Shown: piece after piece, positions 49,691 through 60,754 of the stretch
How the letters are laid out: the number at the start of each line of letters is the position of its first letter
Numbering within the stretch: the stretch's first letter is position 1
NCBI RefSeq assembly: GCF_029639405.1
Contig: NZ_CP121274.1
Span: forward strand, 3,410,001 to 3,474,000
Length of the DNA stretch: 64,000 nt
Direction: 5' to 3'
Source: Microbacterium proteolyticum
GTDB lineage: Bacteria > Actinomycetota > Actinomycetes > Actinomycetales > Microbacteriaceae
The notes under the pieces: generated by a model
Database searches by the model: none
The model's input: only the letters and a program-made list of their open reading frames with translations
What the model was told of the DNA's origin: nothing
Position numbers and translations under genes: made by a program

Positions 49691-50608
49691 TCAGAACTCC
49701 CCGTAGACCTCGAGGGTGTTCGCGGCGACCTGGGCGGCGAGCTCGTCAGCGTCGGCACCGAGTTCGGATGCCAGGAAGCGGAGCGTCACCGGGATCAGAT
49801 ACGGCGCGTTGGGGCGACCGCGGTACGGCGCGGGCGTCAGGAACGGCGCGTCGGTCTCGACGAGGATCCGCTCGCGCGGGGTTACGGCGAGGGCGTCGCG
49901 CAGGTTCTGGGCGTTCTTGAACGTGACGTTGCCCGCGAACGAGAGGTAGTACCCGCGGTCGGCGGCGACGCGGGCCATGTCGGCGTCGCCCGAGAAGCAG
50001 TGGAACACCGTCTTCTCGGGGGCGCCGACGCGCTCGAGCGTCTCGAGCACGGCGTCGTGCGCGTCGCGGTCGTGGATCTGCATCGCGATGCCGTGCTTCT
50101 TCGCGAGGGCGATGTGCGCCTCGAACGAGCGGATCTGAGCCGGGATGCCATCGGCCTCGGTCCGGAAGAAGTCCAGACCCGTCTCACCGATCGCCCGCAC
50201 GCGCGGCTCGGCCGCGAGTTCGTCGATCACCGCGATCGCGGCATCCAGCTCGCCCGCGGCCGCGTACGCGGGAGCCTCGTTCGGATGGATCGCGACCGCG
50301 GCGAGGACGCGCGGATGGGTCGCCGCGGCCCACGCCGACCAGCGCGACGAGTCGACGTCGCCGCCGGCCTGGACGACTCCGTGCACGCCGACCGCCAGCG
50401 CCCGCTCGAGCTGCTCGTCGAGCGAGAGGCCGGTCTCGCCGTCCTCGATCTCGAGGTGCGTGTGGTTGTCGTACACCGGCACGCCGAGAGGTTCGGGCGC
50501 GGGCGGGTAGCTCACGTCGCGGCGACCGTCGACCGAACGCTCGCGCACGTACTGGCTCGGGTCGCCGCCCTCGATCGTGCCGCGGGGACGCTCGACCGGC
50601 GTGCTCAT
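49691..50608 (-). CDS. tatD: TatD-family metal-dependent hydrolase
   Basis: A 305-residue TIM-barrel hydrolase, a DNase/exonuclease family. Metal-binding residues are visible in PVYDNHTHLEI (H-x-H, near residue 49), GETGLDFFR (Glu), QIHDRDAHD, VFHCFSGD (His) and LVETDAPFLTP (Asp). The first 40 residues (PVERPRGTIEGGDPSQYVRE onwards) are an extension of the usual start. ATG 50608 overlaps the metG stop (ATGA), so metG and tatD are co-translated, a common actinobacterial pairing. Confidence 0.94.
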   Translation of the reverse strand: MSTPVERPRGTIEGGDPSQYVRERSVDGRRDVSYPPAPEPLGVPVYDNHTHLEIEDGETGLSLDEQLERALAVGVHGVVQAGGDVDSSRWSAWAAATHPRVLAAVAIHPNEAPAYAAAGELDAAIAVIDELAAEPRVRAIGETGLDFFRTEADGIPAQIRSFEAHIALAKKHGIAMQIHDRDAHDAVLETLERVGAPEKTVFHCFSGDADMARVAADRGYYLSFAGNVTFKNAQNLRDALAVTPRERILVETDAPFLTPAPYRGRPNAPYLIPVTLRFLASELGADADELAAQVAANTLEVYGEF

Positions 50609-52179
50609 GCCTGCTCGACGCGCGGGAACAGCGGCGACAGGCCGTTCACCGACGTGCCCGGCCGCAGCACCCCCCACGCGCCGGCCTCGCGGAGAGGCTG
50701 GTCCTGCAGGCGTCCGATGCTCTCGGCGGCGCCCAGCGCGATCCAGAGCTTCTCGGTCGAGACCGGCATGACCGGCGACAGCAGCACCGCCAGGGCGCGC
50801 AGGCCCTCGGCCGCGGTGTACAGCACCGTGCCCAGGCGCTCACGCTGCGCGTCGTCCTTCGCCAGCGCCCACGGCTCGTTCTCGGTGATGTACAGGTTCA
50901 GCGCGTCGACGATCGTCCAGATGGCGTCGATGGCCTCGTCGATGCGGAACCGTTCGATCGCCGCGTCCGCGGTGCTCACGGCATCCGCCACCGTCTTCTG
51001 GATCGCGAGGTCGGCGTCGGTGTACTCCCCCGCCGGCGGCACGATCCCCTCGAAGTACCGCTCGATCATCGCGATGGACCGGGATGCCAGGTTGCCGAAG
51101 CCGTTGGCCAGTTCGGCCTGGTAGCGGGCCGACAGGTCTTCCCAAGAGAACGACCCGTCCTGACCGAACGCGATCGCGGAGAGGAAGTAGAAGCGGTACG
51201 CGTCGGAGCCGAAGACGTCGGTGATCTCGGTCGGTGCGATGCCGGTGAGCTTGGACTTCGACATCTTCTCGCCGCCCACCAGCAGCCAGCCGTGCGCGAA
51301 GACGCCGCGGGGCACCTCGAGCCCCGCCGCCATCAGCATCGCGGGCCAGATCACGGCGTGGAAGCGCAGGATGTCTTTCCCCACGACGTGGTACGCGGGC
51401 CAACGGCGCGCGAACTCCTCGGGGTCGCTGCCGTAGCCGACGGCCGTGGCGTAGTTCAGCAGCGCGTCGACCCAGACGTAGATGACGTGCGAGTCGTCCC
51501 ACGGCACCTGGATGCCCCAGTCGAACGTCGAGCGCGAGATCGACAGGTCTTTCAGGCCGTTCTTCACGAACGAGACGACCTCGTTGCGCGCCGAATCGGG
51601 CCGCACGAAGTCGGGCACCGAGCGGTAGAGCTCGAGCAGCGGCTCCTGGAACTCGCTGAGCTTGAAGAAGTAGTTCTTCTCCTGCAGCAGCTCGAGAGGC
51701 TTGGAGTGAATCGCGCAGACCTTGAGGCCCTCGAACGGGCCCTCGCCGTCGACGATCTCGGCCTCGGTCTTGAACTCCTCGCAGCCGACGCAGTACAGCG
51801 CCTCGAACTCGCCCGCGTAGATGTAGCCGCGGTCGTACAGCGCCTGCACGAACTTCTCGACGCGCTCCTCGTGGCGCGGCTGGCTCGTGCGGATGAAGTC
51901 GTCGTTGGCGACGTCGAGGGTCTTCAGCAGCGGGAACCACGACTCGCTGACGAGCTTGTCGACCCACTCCTGGGGCGTGTGGTTGTTCGCGGCGGCGGCA
52001 CGCATCATCTTCTGGCCGTGCTCGTCGGTGCCGGTGAGCATCCAGGTGTCGTCACCGGACTGCCGGTGCCACCGCGCGAGCGCGTCCACCGCCACCGTCG
52101 TGTAGCCGTGCCCGATGTGGGGCACGTCGCTCGGGTAGTAGATCGGCGTGGTGATGTAGAACGAACGGCCGGAAGTCAC
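50605..52179 (-). CDS. metG: Methionyl-tRNA synthetase
   Basis: A 524-residue class I synthetase for tRNA-Met. HIGH motif is VPHIGHGYTT (residues 19-28), the CP domain has a single CVGC knuckle, KMSKS is GGEKMSKSKLTG, and the anticodon-binding helices follow (FGNLASRSIAMIERYF). There is no C-terminal EMAP-like dimerisation domain, as in other actinobacterial enzymes. GTG 52179 follows TAGAAT (complement of 52186-52191) by exactly 6 nt, indicating a leaderless message. It overlaps tatD downstream. Confidence 0.97.
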   Translation of the reverse strand: MTSGRSFYITTPIYYPSDVPHIGHGYTTVAVDALARWHRQSGDDTWMLTGTDEHGQKMMRAAAANNHTPQEWVDKLVSESWFPLLKTLDVANDDFIRTSQPRHEERVEKFVQALYDRGYIYAGEFEALYCVGCEEFKTEAEIVDGEGPFEGLKVCAIHSKPLELLQEKNYFFKLSEFQEPLLELYRSVPDFVRPDSARNEVVSFVKNGLKDLSISRSTFDWGIQVPWDDSHVIYVWVDALLNYATAVGYGSDPEEFARRWPAYHVVGKDILRFHAVIWPAMLMAAGLEVPRGVFAHGWLLVGGEKMSKSKLTGIAPTEITDVFGSDAYRFYFLSAIAFGQDGSFSWEDLSARYQAELANGFGNLASRSIAMIERYFEGIVPPAGEYTDADLAIQKTVADAVSTADAAIERFRIDEAIDAIWTIVDALNLYITENEPWALAKDDAQRERLGTVLYTAAEGLRALAVLLSPVMPVSTEKLWIALGAAESIGRLQDQPLREAGAWGVLRPGTSVNGLSPLFPRVEQA

Positions 52180-52185
52180 CCCAGG

Positions 52186-52191
52186 ATTCTA
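52186..52191 (-). promoter_or_regulatory. -10 box of leaderless metG
   Basis: Minus-strand TAGAAT is 6 nt from GTG 52179, with no ribosome site between. It is in the 48-bp gap between rsmI and metG, so metG need not depend on rsmI transcription. Confidence 0.6.
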
Positions 52192-52227
52192 CGGGGGACG
52201 GCCGACCCGTCCGGTCGTATGTCGGCG

Positions 52228-53046
52228 TCAGCGCTTCACGGCGAGCGCCGCCTGGTACAGCTCGCGCGAGGAATGCCCCGTGAGGGACGCCACTTCGCCG
52301 GCCGCCTCCTTGAGCCGCGCGCCGTCGCGCACCAGTTCGAGCACCTGGGTCACGGCATCCGGGAACGCCACGTCGCGCGCCGACGCGCCGCCCACGACGA
52401 TCGCGATCTCGCCGCGCACGCCCTCGGCCGCCCACGCGGCGAGTTCGGCGAGGGTGCCGCGGCGCACCTCCTCGTGCAGCTTCGTCAGTTCGCGGCAGAC
52501 CGCGGCGGGACGGTCGGCTCCGAACGTCGCCGCGAGGTCGTCGAGAGTGGATGCCAGTCGCGACGGCGACTCGAAGAACACCAGGGTCCGCGTCTCGGCG
52601 GCGAGGTCGGCGAAGGCGCGACGCCGTTCCCCGGGCTTGCGGCGCGGGAAGCCCTCGAACGCGAAGCGGTCGGTGGGGAGCCCGGCGACGGCGAGGGCCG
52701 TGACGACGGCGCTCGGGCCCGGAATCGCGGTGACCGTGACGCCCGCGGCGGCGGCCGCCGCGACGAGCCCGTAGCCCGGATCGCTGACCGTGGGCATGCC
52801 GGCGTCGCTCAGCACGAGCAGGTCGTCCTCGCGGGCGAGCTCGACGAGTTCGGCGGCGCGCTCCTTCTCGTTGTGGTCGTGGAGCGCGATCAGCCGCGGG
52901 CGGTTGGCGACGCCGAGACCGGCGAGCAGCCGCTGGGTGGTGCGAGTGTCCTCGGCCGCGACGACCGTGGCGTTCTCGAGCGCTTCCACCAGCCGCCGCG
53001 ACGCGTCGCCCAGGTTGCCGATGGGGGTCGCCGCGAGGATGATCAC
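52228..53046 (-). CDS. rsmI: 16S rRNA 2'-O-ribose C1402 methyltransferase
   Basis: A 272-residue tetrapyrrole-methylase-fold enzyme methylating the decoding-centre cytidine of 16S rRNA. Signatures are LAATPIGNLGDASRRLVEAL at the N-terminus, VVAAEDTRTTQRLLAGLGV, LLVLSDAGMPTVSDPGYGLV, AIPGPSAVVTALAVAGLPTD and VFFESPSRLASTL. GTG 53046 (VIILAATPIG) lies 6 nt after minus-strand TAAGGT, so it is probably leaderless. It is divergent from pmt across 23 bp; the rsmI/pmt divergence is conserved in actinobacteria including mycobacteria. Confidence 0.96.
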   Translation of the reverse strand: MIILAATPIGNLGDASRRLVEALENATVVAAEDTRTTQRLLAGLGVANRPRLIALHDHNEKERAAELVELAREDDLLVLSDAGMPTVSDPGYGLVAAAAAAGVTVTAIPGPSAVVTALAVAGLPTDRFAFEGFPRRKPGERRRAFADLAAETRTLVFFESPSRLASTLDDLAATFGADRPAAVCRELTKLHEEVRRGTLAELAAWAAEGVRGEIAIVVGGASARDVAFPDAVTQVLELVRDGARLKEAAGEVASLTGHSSRELYQAALAVKR

Positions 53047-53052
53047 CGCCCC

Positions 53053-53062
53053 ACCTTATGCT
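53053..53062. promoter_or_regulatory. Shared divergent promoter of rsmI and pmt with overlapping -10 boxes
   Basis: The 10-bp stretch ACCTTATGCT contains TATGCT on the plus strand (53057-53062, 7 nt before pmt GTG 53070) and TAAGGT on the minus strand (complement of 53053-53058, 6 nt before rsmI GTG 53046). The two boxes overlap at the self-complementary TA of 53057-53058. Both transcripts would be leaderless and start only about 23 bp apart. Confidence 0.65.
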
Positions 53063-53069
53063 GGGGGCC

Positions 53070-54632
53070 GTGACCGCCGTCCCCTCGCTGATCCCCTCAG
53101 AAGAACGGACGCGCCTCGACCGCTGGCGCGACAGCCTCCTCGCGGATCCCCGGCGCGGCCGGCTGTGGCGGTGGCTCGCCCCGACGCTGATCACCGTGTT
53201 CGCGTTCGTGCTGCGCATGGTGAACGTCGGCGACCCGCACCAACTGATCTTCGACGAGACGTATTACGTCAAGGACTCGTGGAGCCAGTGGATTCTCGGC
53301 TTCCCGTCGGAGTGGCCCGGGGGCGCCGACGAGCGCTTCGTCGCGGGTGACACCAACTTCTTCACGGGCGTCGGCAGCTACGTCGTGCACCCGCCGCTCG
53401 GACGCTTCTTCATCGGCGCGGGGATGGCGCTGTTCGGGTCCGACTCCTCGACCGCGTGGCGGATCGCCGCGGTCGTGTTCGGCACGGCCACGGTGCTCCT
53501 GGTGTACCTGTTCGCCAAGACGCTGACAGGGTCGCTCGTCTTCGCCTCCGTGGCATCCGGTCTGATGGCGATCGACGGCCTCGGAATCGTGCTCAGCCGT
53601 GTCGCGCTGCTGGATGTCTTCCTGACGTTCTTCATCGTGCTGGCGCTGTGGTTCGTCGCTCTGGACCGCCGAGCGGCGCTCGCCCGCTGGGCCGCGCGCG
53701 CACCGGGCGAGTCGACGTGGGGTCCGGTGTTCTGGAACCGGCCGTGGCTCCTCGCCGCCGGCATCGCTGCGGGAGCGGCCACGGCGGTGAAGTGGTCGGG
53801 GCTGTACGTCCTCGCCGGGATCGGGATCTACGTCGTGATCACCGACGCCCTCGCGCGCCGTCGGGCGGGCATCGCGCAATGGCCGGTGGACGCGGTGCGG
53901 CAGGGCCTGGTCTCGTTCGTCCTCATCGTCCCCGTCGCCGTGGTCGTGTACCTCGCGAGCTGGGCCGGCTGGCTCTTCACCGACGGCGGCTACAGCCGCC
54001 ACGCGCTCGACGCGAGCCCCGCGACGGGCTTCTGGGCGTGGGTGCCGCTGCCCCTGCAGAACTTGTGGGCCTACCACCAGTCGATGTACGCCTTCCACGT
54101 GGGCCTGTCGACGCCGCACTCGTACGCGAGTCCCGCGTGGCAGTGGCCGCTGATGATCCGCCCCACCTCGATGTACTGGCACCAGGACGATTTCGGGGTG
54201 AACGGATGCCAGCTCCCCAGCGGCTGCACCGAGGCCATCTCCAGCATCGACAACCCGCTGCTGTGGTGGGCGGGCATCGCTGCGTCGATCTACCTGCTGG
54301 TGCGATTCGTCCTGGTTCGCGACGGACGCTACGCCCTCGTGCTCACGGGGCTGGCCGCGACCTACGTGCCCTGGCTGCTGTACCCCGAGCGGACGATCTT
54401 CCAGTTCTACACGGTCGCGATGGCGCCGTTCCTCGTGCTCGCCCTCGCCTTCGCACTCCGTGACCTCGCGCGCGGGCCGGGGTCGATGACGCGCGCGAGC
54501 GGGCAGGCGTGGGTGGTGGTGTTCCTCGCCGTCTGCGTGCTGCTGTCGGCGTTCTGGTACCCGGTCTGGACGGGCCTGCCGGTGCCGTACGAGTTCTGGC
54601 GCCTGCACAACTGGCTGCCCACCTGGATCTGA
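53070..54632 (+). CDS. pmt: Protein O-mannosyltransferase (Pmt, GT39)
   Basis: A 520-residue polytopic membrane glycosyltransferase that moves mannose from polyprenyl-phosphate-mannose to Ser/Thr of exported proteins. The catalytic acidic pair is in the first outer loop, LIFDETYYVKDSWSQW (Asp-Glu near residue 57). Further family features are HPPLGRFFIGAGMALFG, WRIAAVVFGTATVLLVYLFA, RVALLDVFLTFFIVLALWF, AGAATAVKWSGLYVL and the late RTIFQFYTVAMAPFLVLALA. GTG 53070 follows TATGCT by 7 nt. It is divergent from rsmI and 2 bp from the next gene on the same strand. Confidence 0.94.
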   Translation: MTAVPSLIPSEERTRLDRWRDSLLADPRRGRLWRWLAPTLITVFAFVLRMVNVGDPHQLIFDETYYVKDSWSQWILGFPSEWPGGADERFVAGDTNFFTGVGSYVVHPPLGRFFIGAGMALFGSDSSTAWRIAAVVFGTATVLLVYLFAKTLTGSLVFASVASGLMAIDGLGIVLSRVALLDVFLTFFIVLALWFVALDRRAALARWAARAPGESTWGPVFWNRPWLLAAGIAAGAATAVKWSGLYVLAGIGIYVVITDALARRRAGIAQWPVDAVRQGLVSFVLIVPVAVVVYLASWAGWLFTDGGYSRHALDASPATGFWAWVPLPLQNLWAYHQSMYAFHVGLSTPHSYASPAWQWPLMIRPTSMYWHQDDFGVNGCQLPSGCTEAISSIDNPLLWWAGIAASIYLLVRFVLVRDGRYALVLTGLAATYVPWLLYPERTIFQFYTVAMAPFLVLALAFALRDLARGPGSMTRASGQAWVVVFLAVCVLLSAFWYPVWTGLPVPYEFWRLHNWLPTWI

Positions 54633-54634
54633 CC

Positions 54635-55396
54635 GTGGCCCGCGGCGACGAGTGGCTGCACGACCCGCGCCCCGTGCAGCGGGCGAAGCTCTTCGCCGAC
54701 GCCGCCATCGATCGGGCCGCGTGGCCGGCGAACATCCCCGCCGTCGCGCAGTTCCTGGACGTGGCCGGACGGGACGGGTGGGAGTTCGGCCCGGGCGTCA
54801 CCTTCCTCGTCGGGGAGAACGGATCGGGCAAGTCCACGCTCATCGAGGGCCTCGCCGAAGCCTACGGGCTGCCCGCCGAGGGCGGGTCGTCGAACGGCGG
54901 AGGGCAGACCCGCCGCACCGAGAGCCCGCTCGGCGAGTGGCTGCGGTTGGAACGGAGTCCTCGGGCACCGCGGTTCGGCTTCTTCCTGCGCGCCGAGACG
55001 ATGCACGGCTACTACTCGTGGCGCGACGACCTGCCCGACGCGCCGCCGAGCCTGCACCCGATGAGCCACGGCGAGTCGTTCAACGCCCTGCTCGATGAGG
55101 CGCTCGACCATCCGCGGTACGTCGCCGGGCTGGCGTGCCTCGACGAGCCCGAAGCGGCGCTGTCGTTCTCGTCCACCCTGCGGTGGCTGGCCTCCCTGGA
55201 TCGCATGCGTTCGCGGGGCACGCAGGTGATCTGCGCGACGCACTCCCCCGTGCTCGCGGCGCTCCCCGGCGCGACGATCCTCGAGCTCGGCGAATGGGGA
55301 ATCCGCGAGACGACGTGGGACGACCTGGAGGTCGTGCGCCTGCACCGCGGGTTCCTGGACTCACCGGGGCGGTATCTGCGACACCTGCTGGACTGA
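54635..55396 (+). CDS. AAA-family ATPase (SMC/ABC-like)
   Basis: A 253-residue soluble ATPase. Walker A is LVGENGSGKSTLIEGLAEAY (about residues 52-71), a signature-like HPMSHGESFNALLDEAL lies near residue 145, Walker B is LACLDEPEAALSFSSTLRWL and the H-loop is VICATHSPVLAALPGA. The middle part carries RRTESPLGEWLRLERSPR and FFLRAETMHGYYSW. It belongs to the COG3910-type predicted ATPases, whose role is unknown. GTG 54635 starts 2 bp after the pmt stop, so it is co-transcribed with pmt. It ends 3 bp from the convergent metallopeptidase-like gene. Confidence 0.87.
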   Translation: MARGDEWLHDPRPVQRAKLFADAAIDRAAWPANIPAVAQFLDVAGRDGWEFGPGVTFLVGENGSGKSTLIEGLAEAYGLPAEGGSSNGGGQTRRTESPLGEWLRLERSPRAPRFGFFLRAETMHGYYSWRDDLPDAPPSLHPMSHGESFNALLDEALDHPRYVAGLACLDEPEAALSFSSTLRWLASLDRMRSRGTQVICATHSPVLAALPGATILELGEWGIRETTWDDLEVVRLHRGFLDSPGRYLRHLLD

Positions 55397-55399
55397 GCG

Positions 55400-56491
55400 T
55401 CAGTCGTCGACCTCGACGGCGGTGAGGGCGACGATCTCCTGCTCCTGCGGGGGCTGCGGGGAGCGCGTGACGATGTCGTGGATGAAGGCGAGCTTGCGGA
55501 CGACTCCGGGCACGATCTCGAACGGGTAGAGGTCGCCCATTCCCATCGACCGGTTCACGCGGTTGAAGGCGTGCGACATCCAGCGCCAGTCGCCCACGAG
55601 CCGGTGCACGGGCTGGTCGGCGTAGTTCGCCAGCGGCTCGACGTCGGAGTCGCGGTTGGCGTACGCGTCGCCGTCGAGGGTCATGCCGATGGCCGCCGCG
55701 GTCTGGAGGGTGCCGGTGATGTGCAGGTAGTGCGCGAACGTCTCGGCGAAGTCCTCCCACGGGTGCATCGTGGCGTACTCCGAGATGTAAGTCTCGGCCC
55801 ACCCGTCCGGTGCGCCCTCGCGGTAGTGGCGGGAGATGGCATCCCGGTAGCTCGTCCGCTCGTCGCCGAAGAGGGCGCGGCACTGCGCCCAGGTCTGCTC
55901 GTCGGTGATGAGGACGTTCTGGTAGTAGTGGCCGATCTCGTGACGCAGGTGGCCGAGCATCGTGCGGTAGGGCTCGCCGAGCTTGATCCTCAGCGCCTCG
56001 CGGCGGTCGTCGAGGCTCTCAGCGAGATCGAGCGAGATGATCCCGTTGGCGTGCCCGATCGTCACGCGTCGTCCCTCCGACAGGCTCGAGAGCAGGTCGA
56101 AACCGAGTCCCCCGGGGCCGTCGTGCCAGGAGCGGATCGGCAGCCCCAGGTCGCCCAGCTGCAGCACGAGGCGGCGCTTGGCCTCCTCGGTCTTCGCGAG
56201 CTTCTCGAGGGCGACGGTGTCGCTGGACTCGGGGGTCGTGCGTGTCAGCCGGCACGAGAAGCAGCGGCCGCTCGGCGCGTCGTCGCGCACCAGCCAGTTG
56301 CACTGCCAGCCGCGGTTGGAACACGCGTACCAGGTCTCGTCGCCGACGACGGCCTTGCCCTTGAGGAGCCCCACGAACTGGCGCAACCGCGGGTGATACC
56401 CCAGCTCACCGCCGCACTCGGGGCAGACGAGCTTGTCGAGCGAGAGGAAATGGCGGCAGTGCGGACACCGCGGCGTGGGAATGGCGGCCAC
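55400..56491 (-). CDS. Zinc-ribbon metallopeptidase-like protein (HEIGH motif)
   Basis: A 363-residue protein with two regions. The N-terminus holds zinc-ribbon cysteines: CPHC and CPEC in the first 28 residues, then ACSNRGWQC and GRCFSC (to about residue 82). The C-terminal two thirds contain the gluzincin-type motif HLRHEIGHYYQNVLI (about residues 178-192) and a downstream PWEDFAETFAHYLHITG with Glu/His as possible third ligands. This matches a family of putative zinc-binding peptidases of unknown substrate. GTG 56491 (VAAIPTPRC) is 6 nt after minus-strand TACAGT, so probably leaderless. No signal peptide is seen. Confidence 0.85.
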   Translation of the reverse strand: MAAIPTPRCPHCRHFLSLDKLVCPECGGELGYHPRLRQFVGLLKGKAVVGDETWYACSNRGWQCNWLVRDDAPSGRCFSCRLTRTTPESSDTVALEKLAKTEEAKRRLVLQLGDLGLPIRSWHDGPGGLGFDLLSSLSEGRRVTIGHANGIISLDLAESLDDRREALRIKLGEPYRTMLGHLRHEIGHYYQNVLITDEQTWAQCRALFGDERTSYRDAISRHYREGAPDGWAETYISEYATMHPWEDFAETFAHYLHITGTLQTAAAIGMTLDGDAYANRDSDVEPLANYADQPVHRLVGDWRWMSHAFNRVNRSMGMGDLYPFEIVPGVVRKLAFIHDIVTRSPQPPQEQEIVALTAVEVDD

Positions 56492-56497
56492 GGGCTC

Positions 56498-56503
56498 ACT
56501 GTA
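56498..56503 (-). promoter_or_regulatory. -10 box of the leaderless metallopeptidase-like gene
   Basis: Minus-strand TACAGT lies 6 nt before GTG 56491. The same box and spacing occur before the genes at 17592 and 48112. Confidence 0.6.
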
Positions 56504-56538
56504 GTGGGAGCGGCGTCTCGAACCCCGCACGACGGCAC

Positions 56539-58356
56539 TCAGGTCAGGGCGGCGGGGTCCGTCGTCGGCAGGGCGCACGTGAACGCCCGGCAGTCGTAGG
56601 CGGTCGCGGCACCCCCGCGGGAGATCTTCCCCTCGAACAGCTCGAAACCGGCGCGGGCGAAGTCCTGCGCCTGCGCGGGCGTGACGACCGCGACGACGTC
56701 GGCGGCGACCCGGCGCGCGGCGTCGGCGAGGGCGGCATCCGTCTCGCCCACCACGACCACCTGCCGCGGGGGTGTCGCCAGGCCCAGTGCGACGTCGAGG
56801 ATCGCGCCGTACGCGAGCGGTGCCGCGAGGGCGGCAGGCGCGGCGGCGCGGACGAGCGTCTCGGCCGCCTCGCGGTAGCGCTCCCCCGCACCCACGCGCC
56901 AGAGGTCGAGGGCCGCGGCGGCGAACGCCGACGGACCCGAGGGTGCCGCGCCGTCGCTCGGGACGCCCTGTGGCTGCATGCCCTGCACCGCCAGCACCGG
57001 GTCACCGCCCCCAGGCGGACGGATGCCGTCGTCGCCGAGGCACGCGTCGACCAGGGCCCGTGCGCGCTCGGCGTACGCGACTTCGCCGGTGACGCGTCCG
57101 AGGGCCAGGAGGCCGCGGGCGAGGCCGCCGTAGTCCTCCAGCGTCGCGGGTGCGGACGAGCGGATCTCGTCGAGAGAGGCGCGGCGGAGCGTCCCGTCGT
57201 CGGCGACGTTGTTCTCGAGCACCGTGTCGGCTGCCCAGCGCGCGGCCTCGACGAACCTCGGATCGGTGCGAGACCCGGCCGCGGCGAGCGCCGCGATCGC
57301 GTGCCCGTTCCAGCCGGTGACGACCTTGGCATCCAGGGCGGGCGGCGCGAGGCCGACGCGCTCGGCGGTGCGGTAGTACCCGCCCTCGGAGCGCTGCCCG
57401 TCGATGATCGACTCGGAGTCCTGCGCGGCGGCGATCCCGCCGGACGGGAGCTGCAGCACGTCGACGAGGAACCCCGCGGTCTCGGCGGCGGTCGCGTCGT
57501 CGCCCGCGGCGAGGGCGACCTCGATGAGACCGGCGTTGTCGGTGAGCATGCGCTCGTAGTGCGGGACGGTCCAGTCGCGGCGGGTGGCGTAGCGGAAGAA
57601 CCCGCCCTCGACGGGATCGCGCAGTTCCGACGACGTCATCGCCGACAGAGCGCGGGATGCCACGCCGGCGGCCTCCGGCACGAGGGCGGCGAGCGCGGGG
57701 TGCTGGAACAGCCGCAGGACCGGGGTGTTCGGGAACTTCGGGGACTCGAGCGAGGCGCCGGCGGCGAACCCGCCGAACTCGCGATCCTCGCGGGACACGA
57801 CGTCGGCGACGGCGGCCGCGAGCGCGTCGGCGTCGGGGATCGCGTCGGCGGCGGCGGGGGCCGCGGACGCGAGCGCCTGGCGGAGGGAGGCGCCGGTGGC
57901 ATCCACCTCTCCCCGTCGCTCCGTCCAGGCCTCGCGGACCGCGGCGAGCACCTGCGGGAACGACGGGAGCTGCCCGCGGGGCTGGGGCGGGAAATAGGTG
58001 CCGGCGTAGAACACGCGACCCTCGGGGGTCGCGAACGCCGTGAGCGGCCAGCCGAGGTGGGGCGTGAACGCGGAGGCGGCATCGAGGTAGGCCGCGTCGA
58101 CGTCGGGATGCTCCTCGCGGTCGACCTTGATCGCGACGAACCCGTCGTTCACGAGGGCCGCGGTCTCGGCATCCTGGAACGACTCCCGCGCCATGACGTG
58201 ACACCAGTGGCAGGTGCTGTAGCCGATGGAGACGAGGACGGGGACGTCGCGCTCGGCCGCGACGGCGAACGCCTCGGGCCCCCACGGGAACCACGCGACG
58301 GGGTTGTCGGCGTGGGCCCGCAGGTAGGGGCTCGAGGCGTTCGCGAGGCGGTTCAG
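56539..58356 (-). CDS. DUF255 thioredoxin-domain protein (YyaL/SPATA20 family), no canonical start codon
   Basis: About 605 residues if translation starts at CTG 58356 ([20 protein letters not shown]). The N-terminal DUF255 thioredoxin-like domain includes [18 protein letters not shown] (CxxC at residues 49-52), followed by an (alpha/alpha)6-barrel-like region ([36 protein letters not shown]) and a C-terminal part. The first ATG, at 58194, would remove the whole CxxC region, which is conserved in the family, so a start upstream is needed. Between the aldo/keto reductase stop (58369-58371) and CTG 58356 the frame is open but has no ATG, GTG or TTG. Function of the family is unclear. Confidence 0.82.
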   Translation of the reverse strand: MNRLANASSPYLRAHADNPVAWFPWGPEAFAVAAERDVPVLVSIGYSTCHWCHVMARESFQDAETAALVNDGFVAIKVDREEHPDVDAAYLDAASAFTPHLGWPLTAFATPEGRVFYAGTYFPPQPRGQLPSFPQVLAAVREAWTERRGEVDATGASLRQALASAAPAAADAIPDADALAAAVADVVSREDREFGGFAAGASLESPKFPNTPVLRLFQHPALAALVPEAAGVASRALSAMTSSELRDPVEGGFFRYATRRDWTVPHYERMLTDNAGLIEVALAAGDDATAAETAGFLVDVLQLPSGGIAAAQDSESIIDGQRSEGGYYRTAERVGLAPPALDAKVVTGWNGHAIAALAAAGSRTDPRFVEAARWAADTVLENNVADDGTLRRASLDEIRSSAPATLEDYGGLARGLLALGRVTGEVAYAERARALVDACLGDDGIRPPGGGDPVLAVQGMQPQGVPSDGAAPSGPSAFAAAALDLWRVGAGERYREAAETLVRAAAPAALAAPLAYGAILDVALGLATPPRQVVVVGETDAALADAARRVAADVVAVVTPAQAQDFARAGFELFEGKISRGGAATAYDCRAFTCALPTTDPAALT

Positions 58357-58368
58357 TTCACTGACCCG

Positions 58369-60650
<2,282 letters not shown>

Positions 60651-60754
60651 CCGGACCTCCAATTTACGGGGGCGTCACTCGTGGAAATCGTCGAGAAATG
60701 TTCAGGCGCGACAGTAACAGAACCGGCGCAGAGCCGGAGGAACGAGGGATCCCG

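Noticed and set aside
47132..51124. 1330-codon plus-strand frame spanning rsmA to metG
   Set aside because: It crosses several well-supported genes in other frames and contains no recognisable domain.
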